Origin: Paenibacillaceae bacterium
GTDB taxonomy: Bacteria; Bacillota; Bacilli; Paenibacillales; NBRC-103111
Direction of reading: 5' to 3'
Assembly (NCBI GenBank): GCA_029256185.1
Contig: JAQSYI010000034.1
Span: forward strand, 124,001 to 188,000
DNA length: 64,000 nt
The notes under the pieces were generated by a model. It ran no database searches. It worked only from the letters and a program-made list of their open reading frames with translations, and was not told the DNA's origin. Every line of letters starts with the position of its first letter. The stretch's first letter is position 1. Made by a program: the position numbers and the translations under genes. Positions 27,389 through 34,549 of the stretch are shown piece by piece.

Positions 27389-28429
27389 ATGAGAGCTTTA
27401 TATTTTCCCACTGTAGAGGAGACATACCGTTTCTTCCAAGAAGAGCACCAGGAGCATAGCCATGCCGCCGTGCTGTTCTCCTCCGCAAGCCAGGTGCAGG
27501 AGCTGTCGAAGCATGTGCCGGCGGATACGGTCCTTTGCTCCACCGCTGGTGAGTATACTTGCCAGGGTTATAAGGATGGGGCGGTTACCGGCTTCATCTA
27601 TGAGAAATCCGGTGTAGAGATCATCGAGATTGACCACCCGCCCATTCTCAGCAGCATCCGACTGAAGCAGGCCTACCGGAAGGTGAAGGACAATGAGAAT
27701 GCCTTCATGCTGCTCCTCTGCGACGGTCTTGGCGGGATGGAAGAGAGCATTATGAACACCTTCTACTTCATGGACCCGGGCTTCAAAATCATCGGCGGCA
27801 GCGCCGGAGACAACCTGCAATTCAAGGAAACGTATCTGTACATAGGCAAGCGCCGCGTTTTGAACCTTGCTCTTTTCTTTAACTGCCCAAGCCGCACCGC
27901 CCTGGTCAAGGAAAATATCTATGTCCGGACCGGTACGACCCTGCTGGTTACCGGAGCGGACGCCCTGAATAGAGTCGTGACCAGCTTCAACAATCAGCCT
28001 GCGGCAGAGGAATACGCCAGGGTGCTTGGAGTTGCCGAGAAGGAGCTGCCCCAGCATTTCATGAACCATCCCCTGGGCAAGGCGTATGAGGATGATATCT
28101 TCATTGCCTCCCCCATGAAAGTCAATCCGGATAAATCCATCACGTTTTATTCCGAACTGATGTCCAATACCTTTGTCCATGTGCTCAAACCCACTAATCC
28201 TATACAAACTGTGCGGAATACTGTGAAAAATGTGCCGTTCAAACCCTCCTTCGTCTTGTCCATCAATTGTATTCTCAGAAGCCTGATGTTTCTTCAGGAG
28301 GGATATTGGAACGAATTTGACTCCGAACTGCTGCAGCTATGCAAGAATGTGACCGGATTTGTCAGCTATGGAGAGCAATATTACCAGAAACACGCCAACC
28401 AGACGATGGTTATGCTGCTGGCGGAGTAG
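27389..28429 (+). CDS. FIST domain sensory protein
   Basis: A 346-residue soluble protein with a FIST N-domain (about 25-210: VLFSSASQVQ, DTVLCSTAGEYTCQG, FKIIGGSAGDNLQF) and a FIST C-domain (about 215-340: YARVLGVAEKELPQHF, INCILRSLMFLQEGYW). FIST proteins are ligand-sensing modules tied to signal transduction; some bind small molecules or haem. There is no membrane segment. ATG 27389 is chosen over ATG 27383 because AAGGAAGG then sits about 6 nt away. The soluble chemoreceptor-like gene follows after 15 bp and surely shares the transcript. A -10 box TATAAT at 27312 may belong to its promoter. Confidence 0.88.
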   Translation: MRALYFPTVEETYRFFQEEHQEHSHAAVLFSSASQVQELSKHVPADTVLCSTAGEYTCQGYKDGAVTGFIYEKSGVEIIEIDHPPILSSIRLKQAYRKVKDNENAFMLLLCDGLGGMEESIMNTFYFMDPGFKIIGGSAGDNLQFKETYLYIGKRRVLNLALFFNCPSRTALVKENIYVRTGTTLLVTGADALNRVVTSFNNQPAAEEYARVLGVAEKELPQHFMNHPLGKAYEDDIFIASPMKVNPDKSITFYSELMSNTFVHVLKPTNPIQTVRNTVKNVPFKPSFVLSINCILRSLMFLQEGYWNEFDSELLQLCKNVTGFVSYGEQYYQKHANQTMVMLLAE

Positions 28430-28444
28430 AGGAGGGCATGCCTT

Positions 28445-29452
28445 ATGTTCACAACATGGAGAAACCGCGCAAAAGAACTTTCGGCTTCAGGGACGCCCCA
28501 ATCCAATGCGCTCACGGACGGGAATATCCCACATAACGAAGCGGCGATTCCGGGCTCCGGTTTCGCTTATACCGGCGAGGTATTCGAACTGTCGGACGAA
28601 ATCCGGCGGAATACGGACCTGCTGCTGGGCGAAGAGGGCGTAATGACCCTGCATTTCCGCTCCTTGCTGGAAGGGGCCGGCTATACCTCGGGGCAAATCA
28701 GGAAGGTGCAGGAGCACCTGCAGAATTTGTCCGACAGCAGCGAGCTGACCAACGAGCAGATCGAGCAGGTATTCCAGGGGCTGTCCGCCTCCTCCAGCAT
28801 TGTGGAGCAAGCCAAGCAGGAAAATGAGAAGCTCTCCCTGAAGATGGGCGACGTTTCCCTGATGTTCCAGGAATTCACCCTCCTGTTCGGAGAACTGCAA
28901 GACCAGTACAAACGGATCGCCGGGTTCGCCACCATTATCTCCGATATTGCCAGCCAGACCAATCTGCTGTCGCTCAATGCCTCCATTGAAGCGGCGAGAG
29001 CGGGAGAGCACGGCAGAGGCTTTGCGGTGGTGGCCGGCGAAATCAAAAAGCTGTCGGACGACACCCAGAAAAATGCCAAAGACATCATGGGTTCCTTGAA
29101 GGAAATGACCGATGTGATTCTGAAGGTCACCAACAAGACCGGGGAAGGCACCAGCCTGGTGGCATCCGCCGTCCGCCAGTTCGGCGACTCCTCCGCGCTG
29201 ATGGATGAGATTGTGCTGTCGGAGGCGGAGGTGCTGAAGTTTCTGGAGACGGTCCAGGTGTCCCAGGCGGGAAATCTGGGTGAGGTGGAGCTGATCAACA
29301 GCCAGCTGCTGCAGATTATCGACAAGTCCGCCCAGGACTCCAACCAATTCGATGCGCTGATGCTGGGTGTGCAGAAGAAAGCCGACTACTACCTGCACAT
29401 TCTCCACCATCTGAAGCAGTTGAAGCTGCTCCAGGCCGGGCAGAAGCAGTAA
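28445..29452 (+). CDS. Soluble methyl-accepting chemotaxis-type signalling protein
   Basis: A 335-residue coiled-coil protein without any membrane segment. The conserved signalling tip IASQTNLLSLNASIEAARAG followed by EHGRGFAVVAGEIKKLSDDT lies near residues 168-215 and contacts CheA and CheW in this family. The N-terminal 100 residues have no known sensor domain, and the C-terminal 100 residues are helical and end in HHLKQLKLLQ. The ATG has GGAGG about 9 nt upstream. The likely ligand sensor is the FIST protein encoded just before it. Output could be chemotaxis or another CheA-like pathway. Confidence 0.88.
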   Translation: MFTTWRNRAKELSASGTPQSNALTDGNIPHNEAAIPGSGFAYTGEVFELSDEIRRNTDLLLGEEGVMTLHFRSLLEGAGYTSGQIRKVQEHLQNLSDSSELTNEQIEQVFQGLSASSSIVEQAKQENEKLSLKMGDVSLMFQEFTLLFGELQDQYKRIAGFATIISDIASQTNLLSLNASIEAARAGEHGRGFAVVAGEIKKLSDDTQKNAKDIMGSLKEMTDVILKVTNKTGEGTSLVASAVRQFGDSSALMDEIVLSEAEVLKFLETVQVSQAGNLGEVELINSQLLQIIDKSAQDSNQFDALMLGVQKKADYYLHILHHLKQLKLLQAGQKQ

Positions 29453-29501
29453 GCTCCGCCGCTGGTATCTCCGGGAGTTTTTTTGCACCAATCGAAGACT
29501 C

Positions 29502-29561
29502 AAACAGCCCGTTACGGCCATGACCCTCCTGATGCGGGGGACGGCGCAACAGGCTGTTTTA
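29502..29561 (+). terminator. Terminator after the FIST-chemoreceptor pair
   Basis: AAACAGCC (29502-29509) pairs with GGCTGTTT (29552-29559), with partial pairing inside, and a T-rich TTATTT follows. It can also serve the opposite sfsA transcript. Confidence 0.55.
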
Positions 29562-29617
29562 TTTGTCAGGAGCAAATCTGCACAGCAATCCGGACCGCCT
29601 GCTGGACCGGTCACAAA

Positions 29618-30316
29618 TTACAGACACACCCTCACGGGCTGCCCCAGAATCATGGCATCCGGCTCAACCGCTGTATCATAAGCCAGGATACGCACTCCAG
29701 CCCCGGCAGCAAGCCGGAGAGCCTGGGCGAAGGCCGGGTCCATGGACTCATTGGGCTCGAAGCGGGATACTCCTTTCATCTGAATCAGAAACATCAGATA
29801 CCCCTCATACCCTGCTCCCGCCGCTTCAATCATCTCCAGCACATGCTTCGCTCCCCGCTTGGTAGGTGCGTCGGGGAAGCGGACCACACCGTTGTCCTCC
29901 AGCGTGACCCCTTTTACCTCCATATAGGCTTTGGTTCCCCGCTCCGTCTCCCAATACAAGTCAAACCGTGACTTGCCGAAGGTAACTTCCCCCCGCAGAT
30001 GGCGGATGGGGCTGTCCAACAGCATATCCAGTTTACCGGAGGCTGCAGATTCATACACTACCCGGTTGGGAGCCTGGGAGTCCAGGTTGATCAGCAGCTC
30101 TCCCTTGTACACCGCTATCAGGGAATAAGCGGTTTTGCGGAGAACTCCTGCAGCCGCCTTTTCCAGTATCACACGCGCTCCCGGGAGCAGCAGTTCGGCG
30201 CAGCGGCCTGTGTTTTTGACATGGACAACGGTTTCCCGGCCGTCGATCTCCACATGGGCAATAAACCGGTTGGGCCGGCGGATAAAAATTCCCGTGGCGG
30301 TATGCGGATATTTCAT
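29618..30316 (-). CDS. sfsA: SfsA family protein
   Basis: A 232-residue cytoplasmic protein. The family marks are visible in order: RFIAHVEIDG near the start, VHVKNTGRCAELLLPG (residues 31-46), a middle EVTFGKSRFDLYWE, then YMEVKGVTLEDNGVVRFPDA and the nuclease-like TKRGAKHVLEM. SfsA was named for sugar fermentation stimulation in E. coli; it has an OB-like part and a nuclease-like fold, but its reaction is not settled. It lies 30 bp after the TetR gene on the same strand and may share its transcript. Confidence 0.94.
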   Translation of the reverse strand: MKYPHTATGIFIRRPNRFIAHVEIDGRETVVHVKNTGRCAELLLPGARVILEKAAAGVLRKTAYSLIAVYKGELLINLDSQAPNRVVYESAASGKLDMLLDSPIRHLRGEVTFGKSRFDLYWETERGTKAYMEVKGVTLEDNGVVRFPDAPTKRGAKHVLEMIEAAGAGYEGYLMFLIQMKGVSRFEPNESMDPAFAQALRLAAGAGVRILAYDTAVEPDAMILGQPVRVCL

Positions 30317-30346
30317 AATGACTGTCCTCTTTTCATAAATTGGCCC

Positions 30347-30946
30347 TCAGGGGGGCGTCAGCAGCTTCAGCACAGCTTGATGGCATATATCCTTGTATAC
30401 CGAATGGAGGCCGTCCCGGTCAGTCATCAGCCACTGAATCAGACAACCGTCTATGATGGCGCGGATTGCGGCTGCTGTGCCGTCAATGTCCAGCCCGGCA
30501 TGGAATACGCCCTCCCGCTGTCCCTGAAGCACAATCTCCGTGCTGATGCTGCGGCAGTTGCCGTAGAAGCGCTGATTAATCTCCCGGTAGGCCGGGTTGC
30601 GGGTGGCCTTGGCCAAAAAGTCCAGATAGACGCGGTAGAAGGAGCGGTTCTTCTCCGGGGCGACGAAGACGGAATCGAGATAGGCCGCCAGCTTGCCGCC
30701 GGCTGTGCTCTGCTCCTGAACCGCAGCGCATTCCTTCTCGTAGATTCTGCCGGTCAGCCACAAGAGCAGCTCAGTCAGCACAGCATCCTTGCTGTTGTAG
30801 TAGTAATGGACCACACCCTTGCTGACCTTGGCATAGTCTGCAATAATCTGCAACGTCACAGCATCATACCCCAACTCGGCCAGCGCCTGAAAAGCGGCAT
30901 GCAGAATCAGCCTGCGTTTCTCATCGGATTTCTTGTATCGGACCAT
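30347..30946 (-). CDS. TetR/AcrR family regulator
   Basis: A 199-residue repressor-type protein. The N-terminal helix-turn-helix (about 8-55) reads RRLILHAAFQALAELGYDAV then QIIADYAKVSKGVVHYYYNS, a clear TetR domain. The remaining helices would form the ligand pocket and dimer face (FRVYLDFLAKATRNPAYREI), as in the BetI-like branch. It diverges from the oxidoreductase gene at 31177, whose promoter contains a perfect palindrome fit for such a dimer. The likely role is to repress that gene until an unknown ligand binds. Confidence 0.92.
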   Translation of the reverse strand: MVRYKKSDEKRRLILHAAFQALAELGYDAVTLQIIADYAKVSKGVVHYYYNSKDAVLTELLLWLTGRIYEKECAAVQEQSTAGGKLAAYLDSVFVAPEKNRSFYRVYLDFLAKATRNPAYREINQRFYGNCRSISTEIVLQGQREGVFHAGLDIDGTAAAIRAIIDGCLIQWLMTDRDGLHSVYKDICHQAVLKLLTPP

Positions 30947-31096
30947 AGTGCCTCCACTAATTCAGTGATATCATACAGCGCATCCAGTATATCATAAAAT
31001 ATTCATTCAAAAGTGACGTGAAGACCCGAGTAGTTCCCGGCTCAAGAAGGGAGAGTCTCTATTAAAATCCTGTAAATGGAGATTATAATAAAAAAA

Positions 31097-31125
31097 TTGA
31101 CCGGTCAGAATAATTGTTGTATAAC
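31097..31125 (+). promoter_or_regulatory. yhdH promoter with overlapping TetR operator candidate
   Basis: -35 TTGACC (31097-31102), a 17-bp spacer and -10 TATAAC (31120-31125). The perfect palindrome TGACCGGTCA (31098-31107) covers the -35 box, a typical place for a TetR-type repressor to block RNA polymerase. Binding by the neighbouring TetR protein is inferred. Confidence 0.65.
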
Positions 31126-31176
31126 GGATACAGACAGAAAGGCAAGACCAAATCGGATCGTTAAGGAGCGGGACAT

Positions 31177-32175
31177 ATGTCTGAAGCTTTTCAAGCGTTG
31201 GTGGTAGAAAAGGGCGACGCCTTCACAACAGGGGTCAAGACGCTGACCCGACATGATTTGCCTGCGGGAGAGGTCCTGATCAAGGTAGCCTACTCCAGTG
31301 TCAATTACAAGGATGGGCTGGCGGCCATTCCGGATGGGAATATTGTCAAATCATATCCGTTCGTTCCGGGGATCGACCTGTCCGGCTACGTGGCAGCGTC
31401 CGCGGACGGGCGGTTTCGGGAAGGGCAGCCGGTGCTGGTCACAGGCTATGGACTGGGTGTGTCCCACTTCGGCGGATACAGCGAGTTGGCGCGGGTTCCG
31501 GCGGAATGGGTGGTCCCGTTGCCGGAAGGACTAAGTGTACGGGAGGCCATGATTTACGGTACTGCCGGCTTCACGGCAGCTCTGTCCATCAAGCGGCTGC
31601 AGGAGAACGGCGCATCTCCCGCCAACGGGAAGGTGCTGGTGACCGGAGCTACCGGGGGAGTAGGCGGTGCGGCCATCGCCATGCTTGCCAAGCTAGGCTA
31701 TCAAGTTGCGGCCAGTACGGGAAAGAGCAATGAGGCCGATTATCTGACGGCTCTGGGAGCCGCCGAGGTGATAACCCGGGAGGATGTCTACGGCGGGGGC
31801 AGCGTGAGGCCGCTGGACAAGCAGCTATGGCAGGCGGCGGTTGACCCTGTAGGGGGCAGCCAGCTGGCAGCGATCCTGAGCAAGATCGCCTACAAAGGCT
31901 CCGTAGCGGTCAGCGGCCTTACGGGAGGCACATCCGTTCCGGCTACTGTGCTGCCTTTTATCCTGCGGGGCGTAAACCTGTTGGGCATTGACTCCGTGAT
32001 GTGTCCGGCGCAAGAGCGCCTGGCGCTGTGGCAACGGATGGCAGCTGAGTGGAAGCCGGAGCAGCTGGACGTGCTGGTAGACCGGGAGGTTTCCTTGCAG
32101 GAGCTGCCCCAGGCATTGGAGGACATTCTGAAATCCAATACCCGGGGCAGGGTGCTTGTACGCATAGGAGCATAG
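31177..32175 (+). CDS. yhdH: NADPH-dependent oxidoreductase, YhdH/YhfP (AcuI) family
   Basis: A 332-residue cytoplasmic medium-chain reductase. It begins with a GroES-like domain (YSSVNYKDGLA, VPGIDLSGYV), then the Rossmann domain with LVTGATGGVGGAAIAMLAKL (about 151-170) and a Ser/Lys-containing coenzyme loop STGKSNEADYL typical of NADPH binding. No zinc-ligand cysteines are present, as expected for quinone-oxidoreductase relatives. AcuI members reduce acryloyl-CoA; others act on quinones or enals. The ATG has AAGGAG 8 nt upstream. It is probably controlled by the divergent TetR regulator, which suggests induction by a reactive carbonyl or acyl compound. Confidence 0.93.
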   Translation: MSEAFQALVVEKGDAFTTGVKTLTRHDLPAGEVLIKVAYSSVNYKDGLAAIPDGNIVKSYPFVPGIDLSGYVAASADGRFREGQPVLVTGYGLGVSHFGGYSELARVPAEWVVPLPEGLSVREAMIYGTAGFTAALSIKRLQENGASPANGKVLVTGATGGVGGAAIAMLAKLGYQVAASTGKSNEADYLTALGAAEVITREDVYGGGSVRPLDKQLWQAAVDPVGGSQLAAILSKIAYKGSVAVSGLTGGTSVPATVLPFILRGVNLLGIDSVMCPAQERLALWQRMAAEWKPEQLDVLVDREVSLQELPQALEDILKSNTRGRVLVRIGA

Positions 32176-32287
32176 GGCATGGGCTAGGCTGGTCCGCGGG
32201 AGCGGATCCGATGCAAAAGCCGATCTGTTCCGCACGCTGCATCCGACGCCGGAGCCACAATGGTACAGCACTGGCTATATAACGCGT

Positions 32288-32318
32288 GATGCCTGCAAGC
32301 CGATGGCTTGCAGGCATC
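32288..32318. terminator. Strong hairpin between yhdH and the nucleoside hydrolase
   Basis: A perfect 14-bp stem (GATGCCTGCAAGCC with its complement) closes on a 3-nt GAT loop, about 110 bp after yhdH. A weak ATATTTTG follows. I see nothing else in the 332-bp gap between these convergent genes. Confidence 0.45.
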
Positions 32319-32507
32319 TGCATATTTTGGGATAACACAACAACCTCCCTCCAAGGGAAGGCGCTCCATTCCGTTCGAAATATCATACAGACTATGTCCT
32401 GCACCGCTCTGAGAAAGGACTCCTCTTCCTGCGAACGATATACTTTCTGCCCTGATTTTTTCAAAACAGCGGACCGCACCTTTACAATGGGCAAGGCCCT
32501 GCAAGCA

Positions 32508-33434
32508 TCATTGCCGGGAGTATTCCTTCAGCTTGGTGAACAGGTCGCGGAAGATGAGATTACGGTTTACCCTATGCACATACCGGATGAAATGCCGGGA
32601 GGTATCCGTACTCCAGCGGAAATCATCGGACAATCTGGGGCTGTGGACCAGGGAGCTGGAAGCCCACTGCTCATTAATCAGATATGCAATCACCGAAATA
32701 TCCCAGATGACCCGGGTATAGGCGAAATGATCCTCGCTGCTTTCGGAGTATGTCTCATATAGATAGCTGCCCAGTTCACCACAGGGCAACACATAGTCGC
32801 GCAGCTCCGATTGGGAAGTCTGCAGATGGGAAGCAACCCCCATGCAGGGAACCAGCACCAGCGGAACTCCACTATCCAGGAGAATCCGGGTAGCATGAAG
32901 ATCCTGGTACAGATTGAACTCACTGGCACTGTTCCAATGAAGCGCATGCCCGCCCAGCCAGACGACCACGATTCGTTCAATAATGCGGGGCTCCATCAAG
33001 ATCGCTGAGGCTACATTGGTGACGGCTCCGATTGCAGCCACATACAGAGGCTCCTCCGCCGAAGCGGACATGGCCCGCTCCACCAGATTCCGCGCCGCTT
33101 CGCTCTCCACCGGCGTTTCCCCGTCGGGCAGATAGGACTCCGAGCCCCTATAGGCGGGAATCCGGTCCTGTGCTTTACACAGCCCAAGAATTTTCTCAAT
33201 CTCCTGATAGCTCTTCTCCATCCCGTTCTTGACGCCGGAGCACTTTTTGTTGGAAAACGGAGCAGCGTACAACGCCTCCAGCCCCAGCTTCTCCCCCGAA
33301 AGCAGCGTATAGATGACTGCAAATTGGTCATCCACTTCGTTAAACGTGTCCGTATCCAGCACCATTCTGATCTTCTGTTCCCGCCATGCCAGCCTGGATA
33401 TCAGCTCTTCTGCAGAAAGCTTGGGATATTCCAT
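32508..33434 (-). CDS. Nucleoside hydrolase-like protein
   Basis: A 308-residue protein of the inosine-uridine nucleoside hydrolase (IunH) family, which splits ribonucleosides into base and ribose. The N-terminal calcium site is DTDTFNEVDDQFA (Asp27, Asp29, Asp35, Asp36), a little altered from the usual DxDxxxDD spacing. VAAIGAVTNVASAIL and VWLGGHALHW also fit, and a late Asp in VIWDISVIAYL could complete the metal site. ATG 33434 is chosen because GAGGAGG is just upstream, and that same site lies inside the longer reading frame. The substrate is unknown. It diverges from an AraC-type regulator gene 312 bp away. Confidence 0.88.
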   Translation of the reverse strand: MEYPKLSAEELISRLAWREQKIRMVLDTDTFNEVDDQFAVIYTLLSGEKLGLEALYAAPFSNKKCSGVKNGMEKSYQEIEKILGLCKAQDRIPAYRGSESYLPDGETPVESEAARNLVERAMSASAEEPLYVAAIGAVTNVASAILMEPRIIERIVVVWLGGHALHWNSASEFNLYQDLHATRILLDSGVPLVLVPCMGVASHLQTSQSELRDYVLPCGELGSYLYETYSESSEDHFAYTRVIWDISVIAYLINEQWASSSLVHSPRLSDDFRWSTDTSRHFIRYVHRVNRNLIFRDLFTKLKEYSRQ

Positions 33435-33671
33435 GTTAATCCTCCTCATATAAAATGCTTTGAATGCATTGCCCCATTCTCAGATCATTACGAAGAACCC
33501 GTAAACACCCGGGAGCTTCCGGAAAAGTACTACCCTGTGCGCGCAAGGAGTCCAAGCAGTCTCCAAGGGAGCAATCCCCCTTATATAATCCGGCTGCCCG
33601 CCATCAATAAACCCTTTGGCGCAGTTGTTTAACATATATTAAAAATACCCTTTTTCCAAAGGATATGCAGC

Positions 33672-33680
33672 TGGTATAAT
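33672..33680 (+). promoter_or_regulatory. Extended -10 promoter before the AraC gene
   Basis: TGGTATAAT is an extended -10 box with TATAAT at 33675-33680, 67 bp before the start; there is no good -35 and the extended motif could compensate. The remainder of 33435-33746 is A/T-rich near 33610-33710 and shows no gene. Confidence 0.5.
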
Positions 33681-33746
33681 GGCTATATTATTATATTAAT
33701 CGGCTATCCATAGCCTTCTGCAGAGGAGGAAGCGATTATCGCCAAC

Positions 33747-34505
33747 GTGAATGTATCCCTCGACTTCCTGCATCATACTGTCCGGGAACGCAACAGCTCT
33801 GTCATCTATCATACCCACTCCAACTATGAGGTGGTTTATTATGTAAGGGGAAGCGGATTAACGTCGCTGGGCAAGGATCAGCTGGCTTATGAAGCGGGTA
33901 CGTTTACGGTGATTCAGCCGGGGTGCAGCCATAACGAGCTGCGATTGGCGGAGACAGAGGTGATTTTTCTCTGCTTTTACTTCGACAATCAGCCTGTCTG
34001 TCTCAAAACCGGCTTCTACCGCGACTCCGACGGGCGGATAGGCCGGATTCTTCAGGCGATGAAAGAAGAGCTCACCGACAAACGCCGCTGGTACGATCTC
34101 GCTCTCTACGGATTGCTGTGCCAGCTTATTGCCGAGCTCTCCGGCTATATGAGCGAGCCTGGTGCGGGCGAGGTTGCGGAGAAGGTACGGTACGCAAGTG
34201 CATTTATGGAGCAGTATTGCTGCGGGAAAATTGACCTGCAGGGGCTGGCAGCCAATCTGGGCTACAGCTACGACCACTTCCGCCACTTCTTCAAGCAGCG
34301 GACCGGCTACTCGCCCACGCAGTTCATTATCCGCAACCGGGTGCTACAGGCCAAACAGCTTCTTACCCAGACAGACAAGCCCATCTCGATGATTGCCGAA
34401 GAATGCGGCTTCAGCAACGCTCCGCAGTTCAGTCTAATCTTCAAGCAGGACACCGGCCGTTCACCCAACGCGTACCGGAAGAAGCGAAACGGGGATGTTC
34501 CGTGA
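33747..34505 (+). CDS. AraC family transcriptional regulator
   Basis: A 252-residue regulator with a cupin-like sugar-sensing domain (about 1-120: IYHTHSNYEVVYYVRGSG, IQPGCSHNELRL) and a C-terminal pair of helix-turn-helix motifs (about 150-250: LQGLAANLGYSYDHFRHFFK, then PISMIAEECGFSNAPQFSLI). GTG 33747 is the first usual start but lies about 15 nt from GAGGAGGAAG; the in-frame ATT at 33735 would be much better spaced, so a rare ATT start adding IIAN is possible. The divergent nucleoside hydrolase may be its target. Confidence 0.88.
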   Translation: MNVSLDFLHHTVRERNSSVIYHTHSNYEVVYYVRGSGLTSLGKDQLAYEAGTFTVIQPGCSHNELRLAETEVIFLCFYFDNQPVCLKTGFYRDSDGRIGRILQAMKEELTDKRRWYDLALYGLLCQLIAELSGYMSEPGAGEVAEKVRYASAFMEQYCCGKIDLQGLAANLGYSYDHFRHFFKQRTGYSPTQFIIRNRVLQAKQLLTQTDKPISMIAEECGFSNAPQFSLIFKQDTGRSPNAYRKKRNGDVP

Positions 34506-34513
34506 ACATCCCC
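34491..34513. terminator. Hairpin overlapping the AraC stop codon
   Basis: GGGGATGTTC (34491-34500) pairs perfectly with GAACATCCCC (34504-34513) around CGT. The TGA stop lies within it. There is no T-run, so termination is uncertain; it may mark the 3' end of either convergent transcript. Confidence 0.4.
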
Positions 34514-34549
34514 CTCCCGAGCCCGATAAATATCCCGCTTCCGCATTTG

